From Hydrogenimonas sp. SS33 (lineage in GTDB: Bacteria; Campylobacterota; Campylobacteria; Campylobacterales; Hydrogenimonadaceae), in the NCBI RefSeq assembly GCF_040436365.1, contig NZ_AP026369.1, forward strand, positions 869,501-933,500: a stretch of DNA of 64,000 bases, read 5' to 3'. Under the pieces are notes generated by a model. The model ran no database searches, had not been told where the DNA came from, and saw only the letters and a list, made by a program, of their open reading frames with translations. The translations under genes and the position numbers were made by a program. Positions within the stretch are counted from its first letter, which is position 1. Each line of letters opens with the position of its first letter. Below, piece by piece: positions 26,989-35,694 of the stretch.

Positions 26989-26994
26989 TAAAAT
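26989..26994 (+). promoter_or_regulatory. Probable dnaJ promoter -10
   Basis: GGTAAAATCGCG with TAAAAT, 48 bases before the dnaJ start and preceded by T-rich sequence. It is the same string as the rpsF promoter. It lies divergent to the sulfite/nitrite reductase promoter in a gap of about 100 bp. Confidence 0.55.
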
Positions 26995-27041
26995 CGCGCG
27001 CAAAAGGTCCGCTTTTTATTACAATAATTCAGGAGCATTTT

Positions 27042-28178
27042 TTGACGGAAATGGACTATTACGAGATACTCGAAATCGAACGCACCGCCACTCAGGACGA
27101 AATCAAGAAGGCGTACCGGAAGATGGCGCTGAAATACCATCCCGACCGCAATCCGGACGACAAAGAGGCGGAGGAGAAGTTCAAACTGGTCAACGAAGCC
27201 TACCAGGTTCTCAGCGACGAGCAGAAACGGGCCGTCTACGACCGATACGGCAAACAGGGGCTCGAAGGCCAGGGATTCCACGGTTTCGAAGGGCAGAGTT
27301 ACGAAGATATCATGGACGACCTTTCGGCCATCTTCGAGTCGGTCTTCGGCGGCGGTTTCACCGGACGGCGCTCAGGACGCAGCCAGGGGGACCGCTACAA
27401 CCTGGACCTCTCGGCGGAGATGGAGATCAGCTTCAAAGAGGCGGTCTTCGGGGCGAAAAAAGAGCTCAAATACCGCTACAAAAAGCCCTGCGAAGCGTGC
27501 AAAGGCACCGGTGCGAAAGACGGCAACGTCAAAACCTGCGAATACTGCAACGGCCAGGGCCAGGTCTATATGCGCCAGGGGTTCATGACCTTCGCCCAGA
27601 CCTGTCCCCAATGCCACGGCAGCGGCCAGACCGTCGCCGAAAAATGCAAAGAGTGCGCCGGAAAGGGATACAAAGAGGTGGAGACGACCATCACCGTCGA
27701 CATTCCCGAAGGGGTCGACGACGGCAACCGACTCCGCATCCCCGCCGCGGGCAATGTGGGCGTCGGAGGCAGGCGCGGCGATCTTTACATCACCTTCTAT
27801 GTGGAGGAGGATGAACACTTCATCCGAAACGGCGACGACATCTACCTGGAAGTGCCGGTTTTCTTCACCCAGGCGGTCCTGGGAGACAAGATCACCATAC
27901 CCACCCTTCGCGGGGAGAAAGAGCTCAACCTTCCCCGCGGCGCCAGGGACAAGCAGCAGTTCGTTTTCCGGGGGGAAGGGGTGCGCAACGTCCACAGCGG
28001 CCAGCTGGGCAACCTGATCGCCCAGATCCGTATCGTCTACCCGCAAAACCTCAACGAAGATCAGGAGAAACTGCTCAGGGAACTCCAGGAGAGCTTCGGC
28101 ATCGAGAGCAAACCCCACGAGAGTATTTTCGAATCGGCTTTCGAAAAGATCAAGGGGTGGTTCAAGAAGGAGAAGTGA
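27042..28178 (+). CDS. dnaJ: Chaperone protein DnaJ
   Basis: Hsp40 partner of DnaK. The 378-aa product has the J domain ([20 protein letters not shown]... with YHPDRN) and a short Gly/Phe region ([12 protein letters not shown]). Four CxxCxGxG zinc modules follow ([32 protein letters not shown]), then the C-terminal substrate-binding domains. I place the start at TTG 27042, six bases after AGGAG; the ATG at 27051 is the alternative, three codons shorter. A long open frame continues upstream but is only the antisense shadow of the reductase gene. Confidence 0.95.
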   Translation: MTEMDYYEILEIERTATQDEIKKAYRKMALKYHPDRNPDDKEAEEKFKLVNEAYQVLSDEQKRAVYDRYGKQGLEGQGFHGFEGQSYEDIMDDLSAIFESVFGGGFTGRRSGRSQGDRYNLDLSAEMEISFKEAVFGAKKELKYRYKKPCEACKGTGAKDGNVKTCEYCNGQGQVYMRQGFMTFAQTCPQCHGSGQTVAEKCKECAGKGYKEVETTITVDIPEGVDDGNRLRIPAAGNVGVGGRRGDLYITFYVEEDEHFIRNGDDIYLEVPVFFTQAVLGDKITIPTLRGEKELNLPRGARDKQQFVFRGEGVRNVHSGQLGNLIAQIRIVYPQNLNEDQEKLLRELQESFGIESKPHESIFESAFEKIKGWFKKEK

Positions 28179-28200
28179 GGGGTTGCTTCACTTCTCCTTC
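28166..28200 (+). terminator. 13-bp stem-loop across the dnaJ stop codon
   Basis: GAAGGAGAAGTGA (28166-28178, including the TGA stop) is perfectly repeated inverted as TCACTTCTCCTTC (28188-28200) with a 9-base loop. No T run follows, so it may act as a 3' stabiliser or a factor-dependent terminator. Confidence 0.55.
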
Positions 28201-28242
28201 GGTGAACGGTTAATAGGGAACAGTAAACGGTGAATGGAGGAT
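28201..28242. repeat. Heptanucleotide array 5, after dnaJ
   Basis: Six degenerate 7-bp units in register: GGTGAAC, GGTTAAT, AGGGAAC, AGTAAAC, GGTGAAT, GGAGGAT. The array starts at the end of the dnaJ stem-loop and runs straight into repeat copy C, the same array-plus-hairpin-repeat order as at 22555-22680. Confidence 0.75.
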
Positions 28243-28311
28243 AGGGGCGGTGCAGGGGACACCCTGTGTCCCCGCCAAAGTATGGGCTTCGCCCATGCTT
28301 TGCGTAACTTC
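28241..28311 (+). repeat. Multi-hairpin repeat, copy C (partial, between convergent genes)
   Basis: The 3' part only: hairpin 3 GGGGACA / TGTCCCC and hairpin 4 ATGGGC / GCCCAT, ending TTTGCGTAACTTC. Hairpins 1 and 2 are missing; the 5' edge abuts heptamer array 5. It lies between convergent dnaJ and the cytochrome c maturation gene, whose stop codon is at 28314-28316. Confidence 0.85.
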
Positions 28312-28313
28312 AG

Positions 28314-31300
28314 TCATTTATTCGCTTTGTTCAGGGGAAGCAGCTCTCTCTTTCTATATGCCAACGCGATCGTCACCAGCACCACGGCAGCCACGTAATA
28401 GACGAAAGTCGGTACCGGAACCGGGTCCCCTTTGGCGTAGGAGTGCATGCCGCTGAGATAGTAATTGACGCCGAAATAGGTCATGATAACCGAACTGTAG
28501 GCCAGCAATGAGGCCACGTTGAAGGCGAAGACCCCCTTGAGGGATTTGACGAAGCGCATATGGACCACCGCGGCATAGACGAGAATCGTCACCAGCGCCC
28601 AGGTCTCTTTGGGGTCCCATCCCCAGTAGCGGCCCCAGCTTTCGTTGGCCCAGACACCCCCCAGGAAGTTACCCACCGTCAAAAACGCGAGCCCCACGAT
28701 CAGCGTCATCTCGTTGATGTGGGTCAGCTCCCGGATGGAGTACTCGATATCGGCCCGGTTTTCGCCGTGCTTGATGATGTAGAGCCACAGGGTGATGAAA
28801 GCCAGCAGCGCACCCAACCCCAGGAAGCCGTAGCTTGCGGTGATGACCGCCACGTGAATCATGAGCCAGTAGGATTTCAAAACGGGCACCAGCGGCGTGA
28901 TTTCGGGATCGAGCCAGTTGAGATGGGCCACGAAGAGAATGAGGCCTGAAAGAATCGACGTCGCCGCCAGCGTGATGGGCGAGCTTTTGGAAAAGACGAA
29001 CCCGGCCAGCAGCGTCGCCCAGGAGATGTAGAGCATCGATTCGTAACCGTTGCTCCAGGGGGCGTGGCCGGCGACGTACCACCGCAACCCCAGGGAGACC
29101 GTCTGCAATAAGAAACCGGCAATCAGCAGCGCCATCGTGATGCGCACCGGCCATTTGAGGGTGAATTTGGGTTTGACGATGTGCAGAATGGCCAGAATCA
29201 GCAGAATGAAGCCCACCCCCAGATAGAGCAGGATCAGCTTCTGAAACGGTTCGACTTTGTTCATCCAGAGTTCCGCTTCGATGCGCCCTTTGGAGGGGAT
29301 GATGGCGGCCCCGTAGAAGTTTTGGTACTGTTTGATCACCTCCAACGCCGTATCCGCTTTTTTCCAGTCTCCCTTTTTCAAGGCTTCGTCGACGGTACTG
29401 AAGTAGGCCGCCAGAATCGCCTGGACGAACTGGCCGCTCTTTTTGTCGAAGTGTTTGATGGCATCGATGGGAGCGTACCAGCGGCCCGTCTTGTCCTTGG
29501 GGTTGGGGAAGATGCGCAGCAGCGACCCGGTGAAAGTCATGTACATCACATTGACCCGCTCGTCGACCTTGAGGATCTCCTTGTCCAGCTGGCTCCGTTC
29601 GCTCGGGCGCTTGCGGGTGATCTCCTCCACCAGGCTCCCCAGTTTGTAGGACTCTTTCTTCTTGAAGTCGAAGAAGTCGTCGAAAGCGGCATACTTTTTG
29701 TTAGGATCGATGCCGATGATCTTGTTGACGCCCGGCAGGGAGATTTTGATCATCGGCACCTTCTGCCACTGTTCGGGCCGCACGATCATCCCCAGGAAGA
29801 TCTGGTCGGAATCGAGGCCGAAGCGCTCTTCGTGGCGGCTCACTTTGCGCATCACCTCTCTCGCGAGGGTGTCGATGGGCTCGATCCGCCCGCTGTTGGC
29901 CTGCACCAGCAGGCTTCCGAAGTGCTCCGCATGGGCCTTCCGGATAATGGGCAGCCCCAGTTTCTTCGCCTCTTCGATCCCCTCCGCGTGGGCCGGCAGC
30001 CCAGCCGCTACTGCCCAAAAGAGCAGGAACGCAACGGCCGGTGCACACTTTTTGGCAAGCTTCTGCAGGTCGCGGGCACGGCGCCTGAGAATCTGGAATC
30101 GGCTGGCGTAGATGAAGAGGGATCCGAACATGCCCAGTGCCAGCATCAGGTACCCGATGTAGGTAGGAAGGGTTCCCGGGTCGTGGTTGACCGAGAGAAT
30201 CGTCCCCTTTTCATCCATGTCGTAGGAGCTCTGGAAGAAGCGGTATCCCCGGTAGTCGAGTACATGGTTCATGTAGATTCTGTAGGGCATTTTCACCTTC
30301 CTTTCGGGGTCGATGACGACCACTTCGCTGGCGTAGGAGGATGGGCTCATGGAGCCGGGGTAGCGTTCGAGCTGGAAGTCGACCAGTTTCAGGTAGAAGG
30401 GGAGTTTGATGATCCTGGAACCGTAGGCGACGGAGACCTTCCAGCCGTCAAGGTCGACGCTGACCGGGTCGCCGGGCTGCCCCTTCGTGCCGAAAACGGT
30501 CACCTCTTTGGCCGCTTTGCCCAGGGTCAGCTTCAGGCGGACCGCATCGAGGGAGCCCCGCATCATCGGCCCGCCTTTTTTGCCCTCTTCACTCACGAGG
30601 GCCACTTTGGCGTGGGGGTAGGCCTGGCGGATGACGAAGTTGATGCCCGATGCGCTGTAGAGGTGGCGGGGTTGGAGTTGCCGTTTTTCACCCTGTTCCA
30701 CCATCCCCGAACTGCGGTCGCTCATCTTCAGGTACTGCAGCGCGAAAGGGAGGTTGGCAACCAGTTTGCCATCTTCGAAACGGATGGATATAACGGGTTT
30801 GGCGCTCTGCACCTGCGCCTCGAAGGCGATGACGAAAGCGGGCGTTTCATAGTGCTCCCCCGCTTTCAGCAGAACCTGCTGCGGTTTCTGTCCGGAGGCG
30901 ACCATCAGGGAGATCATCGGGCCGCTTTTGGGGTCGACGACGATCTTCTCGGCGGCGTTGGGGATATACTTTTCCACCTCCACTTCCAACGTTTTGCCTC
31001 CCATTCGGATCGACTTTCGCATGTGGTTGTCGCCGATTTTGGAGAAGAGGACCGGAATATCGTAGGTGTAGCGCGTCCCGTCTGCGTCGGCCTGAACCAC
31101 CAGATAGGTGCGGTCGCTGACGATTTCGTTGCTGCTCTGCCCCTCCCGGATATGCATGATGCCCTCGTACCCGATGTAACGGGTGATGGCCGCACCGATC
31201 AGAATGACGATGAAGGCGGCGTGAAAGAGAAAGACCAGCCGTTTGCCCGGGCGCCACATTTTGAAGCGGACGATATTGGCCGCCAGGTTGAAAGCCAGCA

Positions 31301-31466
31301 GGAGCAGGAGAAATTCGAACCATTTGGCATTGTAGACCAGGGCCTTCGCCGTCTGGGTTCCGTAATCGTTCTCGATGAAAGTCGCCGCACCGATGGCGAA
31401 CGCGAAAACGAGCATCAGAAAGATGGCGCTCTTCATCGAAAAGAGTAGATCGGTCAATTTTTTCAT
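28314..31466 (-). CDS. ccsBA: Fused cytochrome c maturation protein ResB-CcsA (CcsBA)
   Basis: System II heme handling: exports heme and attaches it to apocytochrome c CxxCH motifs in the periplasm. The 1050-aa product joins a ResB/CcsB part (residues 1 to about 480, with membrane segments near 14-32, 49-66, 76-95 and 436-457 and a large periplasmic domain) to a CcsA part. The CcsA part has a signal-like segment near 485-503, a periplasmic stretch, then about eight membrane helices. The WWD heme-binding motif is WGRYWGWDPKETWALV near 945-960, flanked by conserved His. The fused form is usual in Campylobacterota. Confidence 0.93.
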   Translation of the reverse strand: MKKLTDLLFSMKSAIFLMLVFAFAIGAATFIENDYGTQTAKALVYNAKWFEFLLLLLAFNLAANIVRFKMWRPGKRLVFLFHAAFIVILIGAAITRYIGYEGIMHIREGQSSNEIVSDRTYLVVQADADGTRYTYDIPVLFSKIGDNHMRKSIRMGGKTLEVEVEKYIPNAAEKIVVDPKSGPMISLMVASGQKPQQVLLKAGEHYETPAFVIAFEAQVQSAKPVISIRFEDGKLVANLPFALQYLKMSDRSSGMVEQGEKRQLQPRHLYSASGINFVIRQAYPHAKVALVSEEGKKGGPMMRGSLDAVRLKLTLGKAAKEVTVFGTKGQPGDPVSVDLDGWKVSVAYGSRIIKLPFYLKLVDFQLERYPGSMSPSSYASEVVVIDPERKVKMPYRIYMNHVLDYRGYRFFQSSYDMDEKGTILSVNHDPGTLPTYIGYLMLALGMFGSLFIYASRFQILRRRARDLQKLAKKCAPAVAFLLFWAVAAGLPAHAEGIEEAKKLGLPIIRKAHAEHFGSLLVQANSGRIEPIDTLAREVMRKVSRHEERFGLDSDQIFLGMIVRPEQWQKVPMIKISLPGVNKIIGIDPNKKYAAFDDFFDFKKKESYKLGSLVEEITRKRPSERSQLDKEILKVDERVNVMYMTFTGSLLRIFPNPKDKTGRWYAPIDAIKHFDKKSGQFVQAILAAYFSTVDEALKKGDWKKADTALEVIKQYQNFYGAAIIPSKGRIEAELWMNKVEPFQKLILLYLGVGFILLILAILHIVKPKFTLKWPVRITMALLIAGFLLQTVSLGLRWYVAGHAPWSNGYESMLYISWATLLAGFVFSKSSPITLAATSILSGLILFVAHLNWLDPEITPLVPVLKSYWLMIHVAVITASYGFLGLGALLAFITLWLYIIKHGENRADIEYSIRELTHINEMTLIVGLAFLTVGNFLGGVWANESWGRYWGWDPKETWALVTILVYAAVVHMRFVKSLKGVFAFNVASLLAYSSVIMTYFGVNYYLSGMHSYAKGDPVPVPTFVYYVAAVVLVTIALAYRKRELLPLNKANK

Positions 31467-31572
31467 AAACAGGACTCCGGCTTCGTCTTTAACGACGGAA
31501 ATAAGTGAAATATCTTAGCCCAAAAGGGGTGTCAGGCAGGTAAAACGGCGAGCTAACGGGGGAATGTAAGTC

Positions 31573-34260
31573 CTACTTCAGCTCGCTCCAGCGCCTGCCG
31601 AGGTTGAGGGAGGTTTCCAGGGGAACTTTGAGGGTGACGACATGCTCCATGATGTCGGCGAAGCGCCTGGAGAGCGCCTCGGCCTCCCCTTCGGCGATTT
31701 CGATGATCAGTTCGTCGTGAATCTGAAGGGCGATGGCGGCGTCGAGACGCTCCCGGCGGATGACGCGGTGGATCTCCAGCATCGCCAGCTTGATCAGGTC
31801 GGCGGCACTGCCCTGAAAGACCGTATTGCCAGCCTCCCGCAGATAGGCGGCCATCTGCATGGCGTTGGCGTGTTCGAAGTCGAAGTAGCGCCGCCTGCCC
31901 AGCAGCGTCTGTACATACCCCTGTTCCTTCGCTTTCGCTTCGATCGATTCCAGATAGGCTTTGACCGTCGGGAAAGAGGCGAAATAGTTTTCGATGATCG
32001 CCTTGGCCTCTTTGGTGGAGATGCCCAGCGTCTGGGCCAGTTTGCGGCTCCCCATGCCGTAGAGCAGCCCGAAGTTTACCGTCTTCGCGATGTGCCGTTT
32101 CCGGGGCGCCTCTTCGGGACCGAAGAGTTTGACGGCAGTCTCCATGTGGATATCCTTGCCCTCCCTGAAGGCCTCCGTCAGAACCGGGTCTTCGGAGAAG
32201 TGGGCCAGCAGCCGCAGTTCGATCTGGGAGTAGTCGATCCCCGCCAGCAGACAGCCCTCGGCGGCGACAAACCCTTCCCGGATGCGGCGCCCCTCCTCCG
32301 TCTTGACCGGAATGTTCTGCAGGTTCGGGTTTTTGCTGCTGAGGCGCCCCGTGGCGGTCCCCGTCTGGACAAAGGAGGTGTGGATGCGATGGTTGGGCGC
32401 TTCCCTGCCCCGCTTCAGCAGCGGCTCCACATAGGTGGTCATCAGTTTGTGCAACTGGCGGTACTGCAGAATCTTCCCGACGATCGGATGGGCCTCTTCG
32501 AGGGTTTCGAGCACTTTTTCGTTGGTGCTGTAACCGCCCGATTTGGTCTTTTTGCCGCCCGGCAGTTTCAACACCCCGAAGAGGATCTCTCCCAGCTGCT
32601 TGGGGGAGTTGACGTTGAATTCCCGCCCCGCCAGGTCGTAGATCTGCCGCGTCAATGCCGCCAGGCGGCCGGAGAGCTCCTCCCTGAGCGCCTCGAAACG
32701 GTCGATGTCGACGGCGATGCCGTGGCGCTCCATGCAGATGAGAAGATTGACGAAGGGGTACTCCACCCGCTTCGCCTCCTCTATGAGATGCTCCGCCCCC
32801 TGGAGTTTCAGCATCCGGGTCAGTTTGTGGTAGAGGCGCCAGCTCATCCAGGCGTCTTCGGCGGCGTACTTCACCGCCTCTTCGATGGGGACGCTGCTGA
32901 AGTTCTCCCCCTTCTTCACCGTCGATTTGAAGGCGATCATCTCGTGGCCAAAATAGCGCAACGCCAGGCGGTCGAGCCCCACGGCCCCTTCGGGGTCCAC
33001 CAGCCACGCCAGCAGCATCGTGTCGGCGAAAGGTTCCCTTTCGGCAAAACCGAAGAGGCGGTAGAGCAGCCCCAGGTCGAACTTGAGGTTGTGGCCGAAA
33101 AAGGGCTTGGCGAGCAGCTTCTCAAGCACCCTCTTCGCCGCCTCCGGGGGCACCTGGTTCCCCACGCCGAGATAGGCATGCCCCACCGGCACATAGTAGG
33201 CTTTTTCCGCCTCCCAGCAGAAGCTGAAGCCCACCAGCGCCGCCTTTTTCGTATCCAGGTCGTCGGTTTCGGTGTCGAAGGCGACGGGGACCCCGTCGGG
33301 AATGGCGTCGATGATCTTCTCCAGCGTCTCGGCATCATCCACCAGGACCGCTTCGAAGGTGGCATCCGGCTCCCGGGTTTTTGGTTTTTCATCGCCGGAA
33401 GGTTTGGGAAGGCGGCGCAGAATGTTGCGCATTTCGTAGCGCTCCAGTTCGTCGCGGATGCGCAGCAGCGGGTCTTCCGAAGGCATCTTGAACGCCTCCA
33501 GCTCACACCGGTCGAAGACGTCGTCGCGGAGGGTCACCAACTTTTTGCTTCGGTAGGCATCCTCTTTATGCCTGATCAGCAGGTTGCGTATCCGCTCCGG
33601 TTTCACTTCGTCGATATGTTCATAGATGCCGTCCAGCGTCCCGAACTGCGTCAGAAGCTTCACCGCCGTTTTGGGGCCGATGCCCGGCACCCCGGGCACA
33701 TTGTCGGAGCTGTCGCCGATGAGCGCCTGGTAGTCGGTGAACTGCCGGGGGTGGATGCCGTACTTTTCAAAGGCCGCCTTCTCGTCGATCTCCACCTTTT
33801 TGATGGGGTCGAAAAGAACCACCCTGCCGTCGTCGATGAGCTGGTAGAGGTCTTTGTCGTGACTGACGATGCGCACCTTCATCCCCTGTTCCTTGGCGCA
33901 TTTGACCAGCGAGGCGATGATGTCGTCGGCTTCGTACCCCTCCTTCATCAGTTTCGACAGCCCCATCTTTTCGATCCATTCGATGGCGACGGGAAGCTGC
34001 TCTTTGAGCTCCTGGGGCGGTTCGGGCCGCTGGGCTTTGTAGTCGGGGTCGATGGCCTGCCGGAAACTGGGGCCCGGCGCATCCAGGGCAAAGAGGAGGT
34101 AGTCGGTCTGGTACTCCTTCTCCAGGTTGTGGATGAGGTTCGCGAAACCGGTCAGAAGGCCCGTCGGGAACCCTTCACTGTTTTTCAGAGGGGGAAGGGC
34201 GTAGAAACTGCGGAAAAAGAAACCGAAAGTGTCGATGATGGTCAATGTTTTCATGGGCAT
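31573..34260 (-). CDS. polA: DNA polymerase I
   Basis: Gap-filling and primer-removing polymerase. The 895-aa product has all three domains. The 5'-nuclease (residues 1 to about 290) carries IVSHDKDLYQLI and GDSSDNVPGVPGIGPKTA. The 3'-5' exonuclease has its acidic residues intact: VAFDTETDDLD near 330 and YAAEDAWMSWRLY near 465, so proofreading is probably active. The polymerase has motif A DYSQIELRLLAH, the finger motif RHIAKTVNFGLLYGMG and motif C QIHDELIIE. A second ATG two codons in (34254) is an equal start candidate. It stands alone between ccsBA and the HDOD gene. Confidence 0.96.
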   Translation of the reverse strand: MPMKTLTIIDTFGFFFRSFYALPPLKNSEGFPTGLLTGFANLIHNLEKEYQTDYLLFALDAPGPSFRQAIDPDYKAQRPEPPQELKEQLPVAIEWIEKMGLSKLMKEGYEADDIIASLVKCAKEQGMKVRIVSHDKDLYQLIDDGRVVLFDPIKKVEIDEKAAFEKYGIHPRQFTDYQALIGDSSDNVPGVPGIGPKTAVKLLTQFGTLDGIYEHIDEVKPERIRNLLIRHKEDAYRSKKLVTLRDDVFDRCELEAFKMPSEDPLLRIRDELERYEMRNILRRLPKPSGDEKPKTREPDATFEAVLVDDAETLEKIIDAIPDGVPVAFDTETDDLDTKKAALVGFSFCWEAEKAYYVPVGHAYLGVGNQVPPEAAKRVLEKLLAKPFFGHNLKFDLGLLYRLFGFAEREPFADTMLLAWLVDPEGAVGLDRLALRYFGHEMIAFKSTVKKGENFSSVPIEEAVKYAAEDAWMSWRLYHKLTRMLKLQGAEHLIEEAKRVEYPFVNLLICMERHGIAVDIDRFEALREELSGRLAALTRQIYDLAGREFNVNSPKQLGEILFGVLKLPGGKKTKSGGYSTNEKVLETLEEAHPIVGKILQYRQLHKLMTTYVEPLLKRGREAPNHRIHTSFVQTGTATGRLSSKNPNLQNIPVKTEEGRRIREGFVAAEGCLLAGIDYSQIELRLLAHFSEDPVLTEAFREGKDIHMETAVKLFGPEEAPRKRHIAKTVNFGLLYGMGSRKLAQTLGISTKEAKAIIENYFASFPTVKAYLESIEAKAKEQGYVQTLLGRRRYFDFEHANAMQMAAYLREAGNTVFQGSAADLIKLAMLEIHRVIRRERLDAAIALQIHDELIIEIAEGEAEALSRRFADIMEHVVTLKVPLETSLNLGRRWSELK

Positions 34261-34326
34261 AATGATAGCAGAAGAGCGGGCATGCCCAAACCGTGCCCGC
34301 TTTTGAAGAGAGTGAAAAAGAAGCGG

Positions 34327-35145
34327 TCAGCCGTTCCAGCGTTCGGCCAGTTCCTCCATCGCCTCCTGCAGTTCCGCTTCAGGAAGTCCCGCTTTGATGG
34401 CGAGGTTGAGGGCGCGTTTGCGGTTCTTCTCGCTGAGAGGCTGCCGGACGCTGACCGCTTCGGAGGAGACGCGCAGCACCCATGCCTCCTCTTTCATGTC
34501 ACCGTCGGCCTGGTTGGGCATATCGGCCCACCGGATCGTGTCACACATGCTCTTCTCGAACTCCCAGTGTTCCAGCATGGCGGCACTCACTTCCGCCGTC
34601 GTCGCGTCGATGTAGTTGCGTTCCGTTTCGCGGATGTCCCATCCGGCATCCAGTTCGGCCCGGAAAGTGGCGTCTTCCCCTTCCCTCAGCAGTTCGTCGG
34701 AAATGACGATCTTGCCGATCTCCTGCAGGAGCGCCAAAAGGCGGATCTTCTCCGTTTTCGCGGGATTGACCGCTTTCATCCATCGCTGGGCCAACATGCT
34801 CTGAAACTGGGAAACCTTGGCAAACTCTTCGCTGTTGATACCGTAGGGAGAGAGATTGGTCCGCAGAATGTTCCGGACCGAAAGGTTGATGACCAGGTCT
34901 TTGACACTCTTCATGCCCAGAAGCGCCACCGCCTGTTCGACACTGGTGATCTCTTTGCGAAGGCCGTAGAAGGCCGAATTGAGCAGTTTCAGCAGATCCG
35001 CGACGACCATCGGATCCTTTTCGACGATCTCCGCCACCTTTTTCGCATCCACATTCGGGTCGGCATAGGCCGCTTCTATCTGGGTGACGGTCTGGGGAAG
35101 CGGCGGCAGAGAACTGATTCGTTGTACGAGATGGGAGTTGGTCAT
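34327..35145 (-). CDS. HDOD-domain signalling protein
   Basis: The 272-aa product is a single HDOD domain: ISSLPPLPQTVTQI at the start, then VAEIVEKDPMVVADLLKLLNSAFYG and TSVEQAVALLGMKSVKDLVINLSV. It lacks the HD metal pair, so it is not an active phosphohydrolase. HDOD proteins relay signals in cyclic di-GMP, motility or stress circuits; no partner domain is attached here. It is a paralogue of the partial gene at the window start. The start is ATG 35145 with a modest ribosome-binding site (AGAAGGCTC). Confidence 0.88.
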   Translation of the reverse strand: MTNSHLVQRISSLPPLPQTVTQIEAAYADPNVDAKKVAEIVEKDPMVVADLLKLLNSAFYGLRKEITSVEQAVALLGMKSVKDLVINLSVRNILRTNLSPYGINSEEFAKVSQFQSMLAQRWMKAVNPAKTEKIRLLALLQEIGKIVISDELLREGEDATFRAELDAGWDIRETERNYIDATTAEVSAAMLEHWEFEKSMCDTIRWADMPNQADGDMKEEAWVLRVSSEAVSVRQPLSEKNRKRALNLAIKAGLPEAELQEAMEELAERWNG

Positions 35146-35193
35146 GGAATGAGCCTTCTTCTAAAAAATTCCGGTTTCTCTATATATCGAATA

Positions 35194-35607
35194 TTATGAG
35201 CCGAATTTTACACTTTCGGAACGTTTTCTTCGTCTCGCCTTCTTTCTTGCCGCTTCGCGGTTGAAGGAGAAGATGGCATAGATGGCCCAGGCAAGGAACA
35301 TGGAGGCGAGGATTTCGTATCCGATGGCCCACATCATGAAAAATCCGATGAAATCCCCTTTCGCGATGATCGTAAAGAGATCGCTGAAGCTTCCTTTGGC
35401 GGAAATGGCCAGCATGACCAGAGTACCGGTAATGTAGGGCGCAAATATGAAATAGAGTGTGGCCTTGATGTAGGCATATTTCGGGTCACCGCCGACCAGA
35501 TCGGCGACGGTGAGCTGCTGGTGCAGAAAATCGCCGTGATTTTCATACATCAGCTCTTTGTATTTGGGCATCGATTTGTAGAATTTCGTACGTTTGGCCA
35601 TACTCAC
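35194..35607 (-). CDS. Small membrane protein, unknown
   Basis: I do not recognise the family. The 137-aa product has a cytoplasmic-looking basic N-terminus (MAKRTKFYKSMPKYKELMYENHGDF) and two or three hydrophobic helices (about residues 48-68, 73-90 and 93-113). The Lys/Arg-rich C-terminus is EAARKKARRRKRSESVKFGS. The second Met (35601) may be the true start. It lies between uvrA and the HDOD gene on the same strand. Confidence 0.65.
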   Translation of the reverse strand: MSMAKRTKFYKSMPKYKELMYENHGDFLHQQLTVADLVGGDPKYAYIKATLYFIFAPYITGTLVMLAISAKGSFSDLFTIIAKGDFIGFFMMWAIGYEILASMFLAWAIYAIFSFNREAARKKARRRKRSESVKFGS

Positions 35608-35694
35608 CTACTTTTCTTTGTGATTTTTTCATCTATTGTAGCATAATCCATATCGGCCGCTCATAAATATCGTGAACCCCTGTGCCGGGAAATT

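Noticed and set aside
25308-27041. N-terminal extension of dnaJ (an open frame of over 570 codons before it)
   Set aside because: It is antisense to the sulfite/nitrite reductase gene; DnaJ proteins begin at the J domain and a good AGGAG stands before TTG 27042.
29181-35199. Very long plus-strand frames (29181-31448, 31642-35199)
   Set aside because: They are antisense to ccsBA and to polA/HDOD, whose products are unmistakable; a high-GC third-position effect keeps the opposite strand open.
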